Shown one piece after another: positions 1 to 13,697 of a stretch of 64,000 nt of DNA. This DNA is from Rhodobacteraceae bacterium HLUCCO18. Lineage in GTDB: Bacteria > Pseudomonadota > Alphaproteobacteria > Rhodobacterales > Rhodobacteraceae. The notes under the pieces are model-generated. The model was not told the DNA's origin. It did not search any database and saw nothing but the letters and a program-made list of their open reading frames with translations. The translations under genes and the position numbers were made by a program. The stretch covers positions 66,975 through 130,974 of the forward strand of contig LJSY01000001.1 of NCBI GenBank assembly GCA_001314805.1, read 5' to 3'. The first letter of the stretch is position 1. Each line of letters begins with the position of its first letter.

Positions 1-825
1 CCCCAGCCGGTCCGACAGGGCCTGATGGAGCGTGAACACGTCGAGCGCATCGCCCTCCGCACGCAGGAACGTCTGGAAATCAGGATCTCCGCCGGAGGTT
101 TCAAACTCCACGAAAGCCCGCTCCAGCACCGCGCGACGACGCGGGATTTCCTTGGCGTAGTCGATCAGCGGCCCGTCCGGTGCGGGTGCCGCCATATCCG
201 CGATATGGAAGGCGCTCAGCCTGCGGCGATGGGAGGGCGTATAGGGGCTGAAGCCGCCGGGATCGCCCCAGAACCCGGCATGGATCGGGTTGAGGCCCAC
301 GAAGTCCACGCCAAGTCCCGCCAGCCCTTCCGACACTCCTGCCAGATCGGCGTAGTCGGCAAGACCGCCGGTTTCGGTCGGTCGCAATGCGTGCAGGGGC
401 AGCATGACGCCCCATGAACGGGGCGGCAGGGGCAAGCGCGCCGGCGCCGAGATCAAGGTGCATCGTGCCGCCCCGACGCTAAGTGCGTGCAACCCCGGAG
501 GCAACGGCGGGAGGCTGTCGCCCGCGCCGTCGATGAGCGTGCCGTCCTCCAGCCGAAGCTCCCAGTCGCGTCCCTCGTCCAGCAGGCCCTCCGGGGGCAT
601 GCCGGCCTCCACGACCGACCATTGCGGCAGCGTGCGGGCGGCCGCCTCCGCGCGCAGTTCGGCCAGCGCTTCGGCGACCTCCGCCTCGGTGTCCGCCGGC
701 AGACCGAGGCCGCGCAGCAGCGCGCGCATCGTCGCGCGCCCCGTCCGCCGCCTGCGCCCGGTCTGGTCCGTGTAGGACGGAACGATCCCCGCAGCCCGTG
801 CCAGCGCCGCCAGCGCGTCAGCCAT
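1..825 (-). CDS. malQ: 4-alpha-glucanotransferase (amylomaltase), N-terminal part, cut by window edge
   Basis: Only the first 275 codons are visible; the gene continues past base 1. The frame is fully open. MalQ (GH77) transfers alpha-1,4-glucan segments between maltodextrins in the cytoplasm, recycling short chains left by phosphorylase and debranching. The family signal is a segment around residues 180-200 with GFWGDPGGFSPYTPSHRRRL, matching the GH77 pattern that precedes the first catalytic barrel strands. The catalytic acids lie in the missing part. ATG at 825 overlaps the end of glgX by 8 bp, so the two are probably translationally coupled. It is the last visible gene of the glycogen operon. 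Confidence 0.85.
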   Translation of the reverse strand, partial: MADALAALARAAGIVPSYTDQTGRRRRTGRATMRALLRGLGLPADTEAEVAEALAELRAEAAARTLPQWSVVEAGMPPEGLLDEGRDWELRLEDGTLIDGAGDSLPPLPPGLHALSVGAARCTLISAPARLPLPPRSWGVMLPLHALRPTETGGLADYADLAGVSEGLAGLGVDFVGLNPIHAGFWGDPGGFSPYTPSHRRRLSAFHIADMAAPAPDGPLIDYAKEIPRRRAVLERAFVEFETSGGDPDFQTFLRAEGDALDVFTLHQALSDRLG

Positions 826-2907
826 CCTGCGCCTCCAGCACGCAGACCGCGACCGAGGGCCCCGGCACGTCGAGCGGACCGTTCAGCGGCTGCGCACCGA
901 ACCACGAGGTCGCGGTCGAGATGCGGTGGATCCAGTGGCTTCCGTCGTGCTGGGGGGGCAGATGGATCTTGGCATCCGCCTCGCCCGCGTTGAACACGAG
1001 GAACAGCGCGTTGTCGCGCTCGGCATAATCCGGCGTTCCGGAGGCCATGCGCAGCTCGGCGCACAGGACGCGTGCCTCGGGATCGTCCCAGTCGGCCTGC
1101 GTCATGGGCGTGCCGTCGGGCCGCCACCAGAACAGATCCTCCAGCCCGTCGACGGCGCGTTCGCGCGCATGCAGGAACCGCTGCTGGCGCAGGATCGGAT
1201 GGGCGCGGCGAAAGGCGATCATATGGCGGGTGAATTCCAGGAAATCCGTATCCGCGGCCGCCCAGTCGATCCAGCCGGTCCTGTTGTCCTGGCAGTAGGC
1301 ATTGTTGTTGCCCCCTTGCGAATTCCCGATCTCGTCGCCCGCAAGGATCATCGGCGTCCCCTGGCACAGCAGAAGCGTGGCCATCATGTTGCGCCGCCGC
1401 AGCGCGCGGGCGGCGCGGATCGAGGGATTCGTCGTCGGGCCCTCCACGCCGAAATTGTCGGACCAGTTCGCGCTGTGCCCGTCGCGGTTGTCCTCGCCAT
1501 TGGCCTGGTTGTGCCGCTCCACGAAGGACACCACGTCCGACAGCGTGAACCCGTCATGGGCCGTCAGCATGTTGACCGACGCCGTGGCCGGACGCCCCGA
1601 ATGGTCGAATTGCAGCGCCGAGCCCGTCAGCCGGTCGGCCATGACCGGCACGTGACGCGCATCGCCCCGCCAGAACCGGCGCACACCGTCGCGAAACTTG
1701 TCGTTCCATTCCATGAAAGGCGGCGGGAAGGCGCCCAGCTGGTAGCCGCCCGGCCCGATATCCCACGGCTCGGCGATGAGCTTGACGTTCGTCAGAACGG
1801 GGTCCTGCCGGATCGCGTCGAAGAAAGCGGCACCACGGTCGAAACCCTGCTCCGTGCGGCCCAGCGTCGAGCACAGATCGAAGCGGAAGCCGTCCACATG
1901 CATGACCTCCACCCAGTAGCGCAGACTGTCGAGGATCATCCGCAGGACCATCGGGTGGTCCACGTTCACCGTGTTGCCGGTTCCGGTGTCGTTGATATAG
2001 CCGCGCCTGTCCGGGGCGAGGCGATAGTAGCTGAGGTTGTCGAGCCCCCGGAAGCTGAGCGTCGGCCCGGACTCGTTGCCCTCTCCGGTGTGGTTGTAGA
2101 CCACGTCGAGGATCACCTCGATCCCGGCGGCGTGCAGGCGCGCGACCATGTACTGGAATTCCGCGATCTGCCCCGCGTGCAGATATCGTGGGTCGGGTGC
2201 GAAAAAGCCGATGCTCTGGTAACCCCAGTAGTTCGTCAGGCCCTTCTCCACGAGGAAGCGGTCGTTCAGGAAGGCATGAACGGGCAGAAGCTCGATCGCG
2301 GTGATGCCCAGATCGGTGAGGTGGTCGAGCACCGGCTCGGAGCCGAGCGCGAGGAACGTGCCGGGGTGATCGGCGCCGGCAAACTCCTTCGTGAAGCCCT
2401 TGACATGGGCCTCATAGAGAACCGTGTCCGCCGCGCGATGGCCGGGCGGCCGGTCCACGCCCCACGAAAAGCTCGGGTCCTCCACCACGCAGCGCGGCAT
2501 GTAGGGCGCGCTGTCGCGGCGGTCGAAGCTGAGGTCGCCGCTGGAATGGCCCACGATGTAGCCCATCAGCGCGTCATGCCAGACGGGATGCCCGGTGATC
2601 CGCTTGGCGTAGGGGTCGAGCAGAAGCTTGTTGGCGTTGAAGCGGTGGCCATGGTGCGGCGCGTAGGGCCCGTCGGCGCGCAGCCCGTATTTCAGCCCCG
2701 GGCGCAGACCCGACACGTAGCCGTGCCAGACATCGCCATTGCGCTCGGGCAGGTCGAGCCGGTGGGTCTCGGTCTTGCCGTCATCGGAGAAGATGCAGAC
2801 CGTGATGCGCGCGGCATGTTCCGAGAAGACCGCGAAGTTCACGCCTTCGCCGTCGAACGTGGCACCCAGCGGGGCCGGGCGGCCTTCGGTCATCGTCAAC
2901 ATGCGCG

Positions 2908-2911
<4 letters not shown>
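818..2911 (-). CDS. glgX: glycogen debranching enzyme GlgX
   Basis: Isoamylase-type GH13 enzyme of about 697 residues that hydrolyses the alpha-1,6 branch points of phosphorylase-limited glycogen. It carries an N-terminal CBM48/isoamylase N domain (GATFDGEGVNFAVFSEHA) and the GH13 conserved regions DVVYNH, DGFRFDL (nucleophile Asp), LIAEPWDIG (acid Glu) and TAHDGFTL. The open frame extends upstream of 2911, but that part lies inside glgA in another frame. ATG at 2911 forms an ATGA overlap with the glgA stop, which decides the start. It belongs to the glgP-C-A-X-malQ run. Confidence 0.95.
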
Positions 2912-4352
<1,441 letters not shown>

Positions 4353-4353
<1 letters not shown>

Positions 4354-5618
4354 CAGAGCGCGGCTTCGCGCCGGTCGATCATGTCCTGCGTGATCAGCGT
4401 CACGCCCCCCTCCGAGACGCGGAACCAGCGCGCGTCTTCCTCGGGGTCTTCGCCCACCACGAGACCCTCGGGGATCTGCACGCCCCGGTCGATCACCACC
4501 TTGCGCAGCCGCGCATGCCGCGCGACATTGACGTAAGGCAGCACCACGGCCTGATCGAGGCTGGCAAAACTGTTGGTGCGCACCATCGTGAAGAGCAGCG
4601 ATTGCCGGATCTCGGTGCCCGAGATGATGCAGCCGCCCGCCACCATGGAACTGATCGCCACGCCGCGCCGGTCGGCCTCGTCATGGACGAATTTCGCGGG
4701 CGGCACGGATTCCGAATAGGTCCAGATCGGCCAGTCCTTGTCCCAGAGGTCAAGTTCGGGCGTGAAATCCGTCAGGTCCACATTGGCCTTCCAGAACGCA
4801 TCCACCGTACCCACGTCGCGCCAGTAGGCCGGCGCCTCGGCCGAGCGGCGCACGCAGCTGTCGGTGAAGCGATGGGCCACGGCCTTGCCGTTCTTCACGA
4901 TCGCGGGGATCAGGTCGCTGCCGAAATCATGGCTGGAATTCGGATCGTCCATGTCGCGCAACAGCAGGTCGCGCAGGAACGGCCACGAAAAGACGTAGAT
5001 CCCCATCGAGGCCAGCGCCACCGCCGGGTCCGAGGGCGTGCCGGGCGGATCGGCCGGCTTTTCGAGAAAGCTGGTGATCTTGTCGGCGGCGTCCACGGCC
5101 ATGACGCCGAAGGCGGTCGCCTCCATCCGCGGCACGGTCAGGCAACCCACGGTCACATCCGCGCCGGTGGCGACATGCTGACGGATCATGCGCTCGTAAT
5201 CCATCTTGTAGATGTGATCGCCCGCAAGGATCAGGACGTATTCCACGCCGTAGCTGTCGATGATGTCGATGTTCTGCGCCACGGCGTCGGCGGTTCCGCG
5301 ATACCACTGGGTTTCGCTCATCCGCTGGCTGGCGGGCAGGATGTCGAGATATTCGTTGCGCTCGGCGCGAAAGAAGTTCCAGCCGCGCTGGCAGTGGCGG
5401 ATCAGGGAATGGGCCTTGTACTGCGTGGCGATGGCCATCTTGCGTATGCCGGAATTCAGCGCGTTGGACAGCGCGAAATCGATGATCCGGGTCTTGCCGC
5501 CGAAATAGACCGCAGGCTTGGCGCGCCTGTCGGTGAGTTCCTTCAACCGGCTGCCGCGCCCGCCGGCCAGCACGAAGGCCATCGAGTTGCGCATGAGCTG
5601 TGACGTGCTGTCGACCAT
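4353..5618 (-). CDS. glgC: glucose-1-phosphate adenylyltransferase
   Basis: ADP-glucose pyrophosphorylase, about 421 residues, the committing and usually allosterically controlled step of glycogen synthesis. Visible: the pyrophosphorylase nucleotide loop [20 protein letters not shown] near the N terminus, [13 protein letters not shown], the sugar-phosphate region [10 protein letters not shown], and a C-terminal left-handed beta-helix with the FTMVRTNS and [12 protein letters not shown] segments. The frame is open to 5723, but ATG at 5618 has a GGGGGGA Shine-Dalgarno at good spacing and gives the family N terminus [12 protein letters not shown]. It sits 136 bp downstream of glgP. Confidence 0.96.
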
Positions 5619-5754
5619 TGTCCCGGGTCCCCCCTGTTCAATGCTGACCACGAGAACCGCCGCCCCGGAGCCTTCCGCATCGCCACTACGACCCGAGCCT
5701 AGGCAATCTCGTGGCCAGTGCAACAGTTGCGTGCAAAACGAAGGGCCAAAGTGG

Positions 5755-8133
5755 TCAGATCAACGGCTCGGCATGCCAGATATCCGCGAGGTAGCCCCGG
5801 ATCGTGCGGTCGGACGAGAACCATCCCGACCGCGCCGTGTTGAGTGCCGCGATCCGCGTCCAGCCGTCACGGTCGCGATAGGCGGCGTCCACCTCGCGCT
5901 GCGCGCGCCAGAAATCCGCGAAATCTGAGGATACGAGGAAGTAATCGTGATGCGTCAGATTATCGACGATATGAGCGTAACGCCCCGGTTCATCGGGCGA
6001 GAAGACGCCGCTGCCCACCGCCCCCAGCGCCGCGGCAAGCCGCGGGTCGGCGGCGATGGCCTTGGCGGCGTGGCCCTGCACCGTGCGCCGTGCCGCCGCC
6101 TCCTCGGCCGTCATGCCGAAGAGAAAGAAGTTCTCGGCGCCCACACGGTCCCGGATCTCCACGTTCGCGCCGTCCAGCGTGCCGATGGTCGGCGCGCCGT
6201 TCAGGGCGAATTTCATGTTGCCGGTGCCCGAGGCTTCCTTGCCGGCCGTCGAGATCTGCTCGGACAGGTCCGCCGCCGGGATCAGCCGCTCGGCCAGCGA
6301 CACGTTGTAGTTCGGCAGGAAGACGACCTGCAGCTTGTCGCGGGTCACCGGGTCGGCATTAACGACGGCGGCCACATCGTTGATAAGGCGAATAATATCC
6401 TTGGCAAAGTGATACCCCGGCGCAGCCTTTCCAGCGAAGATCTTGACGCGCGGCGTCCAGTCGCGATCGGGATCGGCCTTGATCGCCTGCCAGTGGGCGA
6501 CGGCCTCGAGGATGTTCATGTGCTGGCGCTTGTACTCGTGCAGGCGCTTGATCTGGACGTCGAACATCATGTCGGGGTCCAGCACCAGCCCGTGCTCGGC
6601 CTGCACCCAGGCCGCGAGGTCGGCCTTGTTGGCGCGCTTGGCCTCGGCGTAATCGGCGAGGAAGGTGGCGTCGTCGAGATGCGCCTCGAGCTTTGCAAGC
6701 TGCTCCAGATCGCCGACCCAGTCCTCTCCGATCCGGTCGGTGATGATCCGCGCCAGCCGCGGGTTGCAGGACAAGAGCCACCGGCGCGGCGTCACACCGT
6801 TGGTTTGCGCCACGATCCGGTCGGGATGAAGCCGGTTGAGATCTTCGAATACGGTCGTCTTCATCAACTCCGTGTGCAGGACCGAAACGCCGTTGACCTT
6901 GTGCGCCATGACGAAGCTGAGTTCGCCCATCTTGACCACGCCCGGTTCGCGGATCGTGGCCTTGCGGGTCGGATTGGCGCGGGCATGGGCGTCGTCGATG
7001 CGGTCCACGATCTCCAGATGCCGTGGCAGAAGCTGGCCGAAGAGATCCTCGGACCAGCGTTCCAGCGCCTCGGGCAGAAGCGTGTGATTGGTGTAGGACA
7101 GCGTATGCTGCGCGATCCCCATCGCCTCGTCGAAGGGCAAGCGGTGCTCGTCATGCAGAAGACGCACCAGTTCGGGTCCCGCGATCGCGGGATGGGTGTC
7201 GTTGAGCTGGATCGCCACTTTCTCCGGCAGGCGGCGCAGGTCGCCATGCTCGTCCATGTACCGCCGCAGGATGTCCGCCAGCGAGGCCGCGGTGAAGAAG
7301 TATTCCTGCTTGAGCCGAAGCTCCTTGCCCGTGGGCGTCGTGTCGTCGGGGTAAAGAACGCGGCTGATCGTGCGCGCCACCTCTTCACGATTTGCCGCGC
7401 CCACGAAATCGCCCCGGTTGAAACTGTCGAGGTCGAAGCCCTCCAGAGACCGCGCCGACCAGAGCCTCAGCGTATTGGCCCAGCCGGCCTTCCAGCCCAC
7501 CACGGGCGTGTCGTAGGCCGCGGCCATCACCGCCTCCGAGGGCTCCCAGCCGCGTCCGCCCGTCGTGCCGCCGAAGCCGATGCGATAGCGCGTCTCGGGC
7601 CTCTCGAATTCCCAGGCGTGGGGTTCCTGCAGCCATGTCTCGGGCAGTTCCACCTGACGCCCGTCGACGATGCGCTGCCGGAACAGCCCATGCTCGTAGC
7701 GGATGCCGTAGCCATGCGACGGCACCCCCAGCGTCGAGAGCGATTCAAGGAAACAGGCGGCCAGACGCCCCAGCCCGCCATTGCCGAGCGCGGCATCGGG
7801 TTCGTCGGCGATGACCTTGGCGGGATCGCAGCCGAACGAGATCAGCGCCTCGCGCGCGGCGTCCTGAAGCCGCAGGTTGATCAGTCCGTCATCCAGAAGC
7901 CGGCCGATCAGGAACTCCATCGACAGGTAATAGACCCGCTTGGACCCGGCGGCATAGGCACGCCGCGTCGACGCGAACCAGACATCGACGATCCGGTCCC
8001 TCAACGCGTGGCTCAGCGCCATGCGCCAGTCATAGGTGGTGGCGTGATCGGTATCCTTGCCGGCGGTGTAGGTGAGGTGATGCAGGATGGACGCTTGCAT
8101 GTCCTGCGTGCCGTACCGGGTAGAATCGTGCAT
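5755..8133 (-). CDS. glgP: glycogen phosphorylase
   Basis: GT35 alpha-glucan phosphorylase, about 792 residues, releasing glucose 1-phosphate from glycogen ends with PLP as cofactor. The PLP-lysine motif [20 protein letters not shown] is present near the C terminus, and [15 protein letters not shown] lies in the N-terminal third. The frame is open to 8385, but the family N terminus begins near [11 protein letters not shown] at 8133, with GAGG about 8 bases upstream. First gene of the glycogen operon. A degradative gene heading an operon with glgC and glgA points to co-regulated turnover rather than separate synthesis and breakdown. Confidence 0.96.
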   Translation of the reverse strand: MHDSTRYGTQDMQASILHHLTYTAGKDTDHATTYDWRMALSHALRDRIVDVWFASTRRAYAAGSKRVYYLSMEFLIGRLLDDGLINLRLQDAAREALISFGCDPAKVIADEPDAALGNGGLGRLAACFLESLSTLGVPSHGYGIRYEHGLFRQRIVDGRQVELPETWLQEPHAWEFERPETRYRIGFGGTTGGRGWEPSEAVMAAAYDTPVVGWKAGWANTLRLWSARSLEGFDLDSFNRGDFVGAANREEVARTISRVLYPDDTTPTGKELRLKQEYFFTAASLADILRRYMDEHGDLRRLPEKVAIQLNDTHPAIAGPELVRLLHDEHRLPFDEAMGIAQHTLSYTNHTLLPEALERWSEDLFGQLLPRHLEIVDRIDDAHARANPTRKATIREPGVVKMGELSFVMAHKVNGVSVLHTELMKTTVFEDLNRLHPDRIVAQTNGVTPRRWLLSCNPRLARIITDRIGEDWVGDLEQLAKLEAHLDDATFLADYAEAKRANKADLAAWVQAEHGLVLDPDMMFDVQIKRLHEYKRQHMNILEAVAHWQAIKADPDRDWTPRVKIFAGKAAPGYHFAKDIIRLINDVAAVVNADPVTRDKLQVVFLPNYNVSLAERLIPAADLSEQISTAGKEASGTGNMKFALNGAPTIGTLDGANVEIRDRVGAENFFLFGMTAEEAAARRTVQGHAAKAIAADPRLAAALGAVGSGVFSPDEPGRYAHIVDNLTHHDYFLVSSDFADFWRAQREVDAAYRDRDGWTRIAALNTARSGWFSSDRTIRGYLADIWHAEPLI

Positions 8134-8387
8134 GTGAACGCGCCTCGAACGGGTGACTTGCTGTTGCCTTGCGCACGGAAACCGCACGCGTCTTCTTGGG
8201 CGACGCCGAACACATGCCCGAACTCGCCACGGACCGGACGGGTATGTAGCATGCCACGATGACCGCGTAATGGCATAGTTCGAAAAAAATCGTGCACATT
8301 CGCAGGAAGATGACGCCTTGCACTGTGATCGGCATCCGAACGCCGAAAACGAGGCGGCCGGCAGGTCGTCGAACGCAGGACGCAAGA
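8134..8387. other. intergenic region between tRNA-Arg and glgP
   Basis: No gene seen. On the minus strand there is a run of seven T about 100 bases past the tRNA, without a clear preceding stem. It is followed by an ATGCCA-N14-TGGCAT inverted repeat (near 8249-8275) upstream of glgP that could be a regulator site. A weak promoter-like pair (TTACGC, 16 bases, TACATA) overlaps it. All of this is inference. Confidence 0.35.
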
Positions 8388-8464
<77 letters not shown>

Positions 8465-8564
8465 AGCGCCCGCGCGGTATAGGCGAAAGCGCACGGCCCT
8501 GCAATGGGAGAGGAACGCGGACGCGAAGATGCGTCGGACAGGCTGCGGCAGCCCATGTGGACGT

Positions 8565-9785
<1,221 letters not shown>

Positions 9786-9846
9786 CGGAGTTCCTTTCGC
9801 CCGTGTCGCGCCCAAAGGTGGGGCAGCCGACACCGGCATCAAGCGG

Positions 9847-10449
9847 TCAGGCAGGGGGTGCGACCCCGAGGCCCAGCAGCGTCAGCACGAGACTGAAGGC
9901 GAAGAGCAGCGCGAAGCCCGATAGGAGCGTGGCCACGAACACCATTCCCAGCGATGTGAACCCGTGCAGCACCGCGATGAAATTGACCAGCAACCACACA
10001 TAGAGCGCGATGGCGACGATGGTGATCAGCCCCGCCACGGGCGGCAGGATGAACAGCGTCGCGATCTGGATGACCTGCAGACAGATCAGGATGAACTGCA
10101 GCCAGATCACCAGAAGCGCGGTTTCCTCGAAACTGCCGGTCCCGCCGAAGAACTGTCCGATCCGGTGCACCGCGTGCATCGTCAGGTAGAGGAACCCGGC
10201 CATCACCAACCCCAGCGCGAGCGTGGAGCCTTGCATCGGTCCGGTGATCGGGCCGTCCATCGGGAAACCCGCGAAAACGGCGACGAATTCCCGCAACAGC
10301 AGCGAGAGGACGATGACCAGAACGAACATCAGCCACAGCGCCTGCCGCTCGGGCGCGAAGCTCAGCACCGTGTTGGCGCCTTCCCTCGGGTTCGACACCG
10401 TGTCCCGCGCAAGCCGCAGGAGGTTTCCGAGCGTCAGGATATCCGTCAT
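9847..10449 (-). CDS. YIP1-family membrane protein (second of a pair)
   Basis: About 200 residues with a cytoplasmic N terminus and five or so hydrophobic segments (for example LWLMFVLVIVLSLLLREFV and IATLFILPPVAGLITIVAIA). This fits the YIP1-domain membrane family; no catalytic motif is seen and its role in bacteria is unknown to me. ATG at 10449 overlaps the stop of the preceding YIP1 gene (ATGA), and sufS follows 61 bp later. Carriage inside the suf operon suggests co-expression under Fe-S control, not a proven role in assembly. Confidence 0.8.
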   Translation of the reverse strand: MTDILTLGNLLRLARDTVSNPREGANTVLSFAPERQALWLMFVLVIVLSLLLREFVAVFAGFPMDGPITGPMQGSTLALGLVMAGFLYLTMHAVHRIGQFFGGTGSFEETALLVIWLQFILICLQVIQIATLFILPPVAGLITIVAIALYVWLLVNFIAVLHGFTSLGMVFVATLLSGFALLFAFSLVLTLLGLGVAPPA

Positions 10450-10949
10450 GCCGCGGCCTCTGTTTCCGGGGCGATCTCCGCCTCCCTCAGACAGATGCCC
10501 CAGATCGTGACGAAGGCCAAGAGCAGGCCGGCACCGACCAGCTGTTCGGCGGGGCCCGGCCCGATGAAACCGCGCACCAGTCCGTGGAACAGCCAGGCGG
10601 GCGTGGTGGCCAGCAGCGTCCAGAACAGCGCGAGGCGCGCCGAATACCACGTGCCCCGCCCACCGAAGAGCCGCGCGACCAGGTGACTGACCCCGGCCAG
10701 CCCGTAGGCCAGAAGCGGCATCCAGAAGAGCCAGCCGAAGAGAGCGCCGCCGAGGCGCGCGTCGAACGGCACCGACGGGTCCTCGAAGGCGGCACGGCTC
10801 AGCGCCGGCCATTGCGCCACGAAGATGATCCCGCAGGCGAGGATCAGGAACATCAGCGCGCGATCCTCCCGACGGCCCTGCGCCAGAAGGGAGCGCATGA
10901 CGCTGCGCGGACGCCGCCATGTCGCCACGATATCGCGCGAGACGCTCAT
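10446..10949 (-). CDS. YIP1-family membrane protein (first of a pair)
   Basis: About 167 residues starting MSVSRDIVATWRRPRSVMRS, with hydrophobic segments LMFLILACGIIFVAQWPAL, GGALFGWLFWMPLLAYGLAG, LALFWTLLATTPAWLFHGLV and VGAGLLLAFVTIWGICL. It resembles its downstream neighbour in length and layout, so the two may be diverged duplicates or a heterodimer. It starts 4 bases after the sufD stop and overlaps the next gene by ATGA. No function can be given from sequence. Confidence 0.78.
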   Translation of the reverse strand: MSVSRDIVATWRRPRSVMRSLLAQGRREDRALMFLILACGIIFVAQWPALSRAAFEDPSVPFDARLGGALFGWLFWMPLLAYGLAGVSHLVARLFGGRGTWYSARLALFWTLLATTPAWLFHGLVRGFIGPGPAEQLVGAGLLLAFVTIWGICLREAEIAPETEAAA

Positions 10950-10953
10950 CGGC

Positions 10954-12257
10954 TCAGCTGCGACGCCGCCGCGACAGCCATTGTTCCAGCCTGCTGCGAA
11001 TATCGTCCTGCAGCCGCGGGTCCTCGATCTCGTCGATCGCCTCGGCGAGGAAGGCGAGAACCAGAAGGTCGGTCGCCTCGGATGCCGGCACCCCGCGCGA
11101 GCGCAGGTAGTAGAGCGCGGTCTCGTCGATCGCCCCCGTGGTGGAGCCGTGCGAACACTGCACGTCGTCGGCGTAGATCTCGAGCTCCGGCTTGGCCTGG
11201 AACGACGAATCCTCGTCGAGCAGAAGCGCCTGGCTGATCTGGTAGCCGTCGGTTTTCTGCGCATCGGGCTTGACCAGGATCTTGCCCTGGAACACGCCTT
11301 CGGCGCCGTTGCGGAGCACCTTCTTGAAGACCTGCCGGCTTTCGCAGCACTGGGCGTCATGGGTCACGAAGACCGTGTCGTCATGGTGGAACGGCGCATT
11401 CGCACCGTCACCCATGGCCGCGCCCGCCACATGGGCGATCGCATCGTCGCCGGTCAGCTCGATCACATGCTCGTTGCGTGTCATCGCGCCGTTTGCGGTG
11501 AGCGAGAAGGACTTGTAGGTCGAACCTGCCCCCACCCGCGCGAACATATGCGTCACCGCGCGCCGCTCATGGTCGCGGCCTTGCGCGCGGACGTGATGGA
11601 ATGCGCCGCCATCGGCCACGTCGATTTCCATGCACTTGTTGAACCGCGCGGCGGCTGGCCCGTTTTCGAGAACGGTGACCTCGGCGCCTTTCTCGACACG
11701 CACGACGTGGTGCAGCATCGCATCCGAGGTCTCGTCGCGGTGCAGGTAGACGAAGCTGATGGGTCTGGCCACCTTCGCGGTGGCGCGGATCACGATACCG
11801 TCGGTCGCGAACCCGGTATTCAGTGCGGCAAGCGGCCTTTCGACCGGGTCCTGACCACGCGTCTCAAGCACGCCGAAAAGATCGCGCGCCCAGTGGATGT
11901 CCTTTTTCAGAGCATCCGAAAGGCGTTCGATTTCAACGCCTTCCATCGCGAGGTCGTCGGATTGATCCGGGTCGAACACACCGTCAACGAAAACCAGCTT
12001 GAGCCGGTCGATATCCGCGTATAGGGGCACCTCGCCGTCGGCATCGAACACGGCTGCGCGCGGCGCCGCGGCCTGCGTGAGCGTGGCCGGATCGGTATAT
12101 TTCCAGTACTCGTCGCGCCGTGTCGGCAGGCCCATGGCCCGCACCCGCGCGACGGCGGCCGACCGCGCCTCGCCAGCCCAGCCGGCCTCGCCCGTGGGCG
12201 CCGGCATCTCGGCCAGCCGCGTCTCGGTCAGATCCAGTTTGGCCTGCGCAAGCGCCA

Positions 12258-12258
<1 letters not shown>
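10954..12258 (-). CDS. sufD: Fe-S cluster assembly protein SufD
   Basis: About 434 residues; forms the SufBC2D scaffold complex with SufB and SufC, on which Fe-S clusters are built in the cytoplasm. The C-terminal part has the SufB/SufD core beta-helix with SSFQAKPELEIYADDVQCSH and GSTTGAIDETALYYLRSRG, the region with the conserved His that lines the SufB-SufD interface. ATG at 12258 overlaps the sufC stop by one base. It lies in the expected place after sufC. Confidence 0.95.
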
Positions 12259-13013
<755 letters not shown>

Positions 13014-13146
13014 TTTTCTCTCCGTCTCCTCACGCACTCCAAGGCGCGCGCAGGTGGTTCGTGTTCATCCGGCGCGGCACCGTTCCATGGCTTGCGCCGC
13101 GCGCGGCCCGGCGCGAAACGCCGGTCGTTCCTTGTCGCCCATGCCG

Positions 13147-13458
13147 TCAGCCCAGCGTCACCGCCGTGCCCGAGGCGGACACCATCAGCATGTTGTTGAT
13201 CACCTCGTAGTCGAGATCGATGCCCACCACGGCATTGGCCCCCATCTCCCGCGCGCGATCCTGCATCTCCTGAAGCGCGACGGTGCGCGCCTTGCCGAGT
13301 TCCTCTTCGTAGGCGCCGGACCGGCCACCGATGATGTCGGTGATCCCGGCGAAGAGATCGCGGAAGACATTCGCGCCCAGGATGGCCTCGCCCACGACGA
13401 TGCCGTGATAGGCGGTAATCGGACGCCCCTCGACCGAGGGTGTGGTGGTCGTGATCAT
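13147..13458 (-). CDS. YbjQ/UPF0145 (DUF74) family protein
   Basis: A complete 103-residue protein beginning [20 protein letters not shown], with [19 protein letters not shown], the [18 protein letters not shown] block and SASGTAV near the end. These are hallmarks of the YbjQ (PF01906) family, small pentameric beta proteins sometimes called putative heavy-metal-binding domains. Biochemical role unknown. GAGGACC lies just before ATG 13458. It follows the 64-residue membrane protein by 5 bp, and both sit between sufB and sufC, where metal or Fe-S linked expression is expected. Confidence 0.85.
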   Translation of the reverse strand: MITTTTPSVEGRPITAYHGIVVGEAILGANVFRDLFAGITDIIGGRSGAYEEELGKARTVALQEMQDRAREMGANAVVGIDLDYEVINNMLMVSASGTAVTLG

Positions 13459-13463
13459 GGTCC

Positions 13464-13658
13464 TCAACTCCGCATGATGAGTTTGGCCGACACATGGGCC
13501 ACGACGATCGCCGTCACCGTCGCGAAAGCCGCCAGCCCGGGCCCGCCGGGGTACCATACGCCGTAAGTCAGCGTCATCAGGATCACCACGCCGATCGCCA
13601 GCAACAAGGCATAGCGTGCCCGGGGCTCTGCCGGCGTCAGCCAGAATTTCCAGTTCAT
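13464..13658 (-). CDS. small two-helix membrane protein in the suf operon
   Basis: 64 residues, [20 protein letters not shown] start, with two hydrophobic segments ([20 protein letters not shown] and [17 protein letters not shown]) joined by a short YPGGPG turn. It lies between sufB (39 bp away) and the DUF74 gene (5 bp away) on the same strand, so it is very probably co-transcribed. No recognised family. Called real because of its position, spacing and clean amphipathic pattern rather than by homology. Confidence 0.7.
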   Translation of the reverse strand: MNWKFWLTPAEPRARYALLLAIGVVILMTLTYGVWYPGGPGLAAFATVTAIVVAHVSAKLIMRS

Positions 13659-13697
13659 CGCGTTCTTCTCTCGGCAAGCGGGAACCGACGCTGCGCG

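Noticed and set aside
5947-8262. 771-codon plus-strand open frame
   Set aside because: Opposite glgP; no domain, low-complexity GC-driven content.
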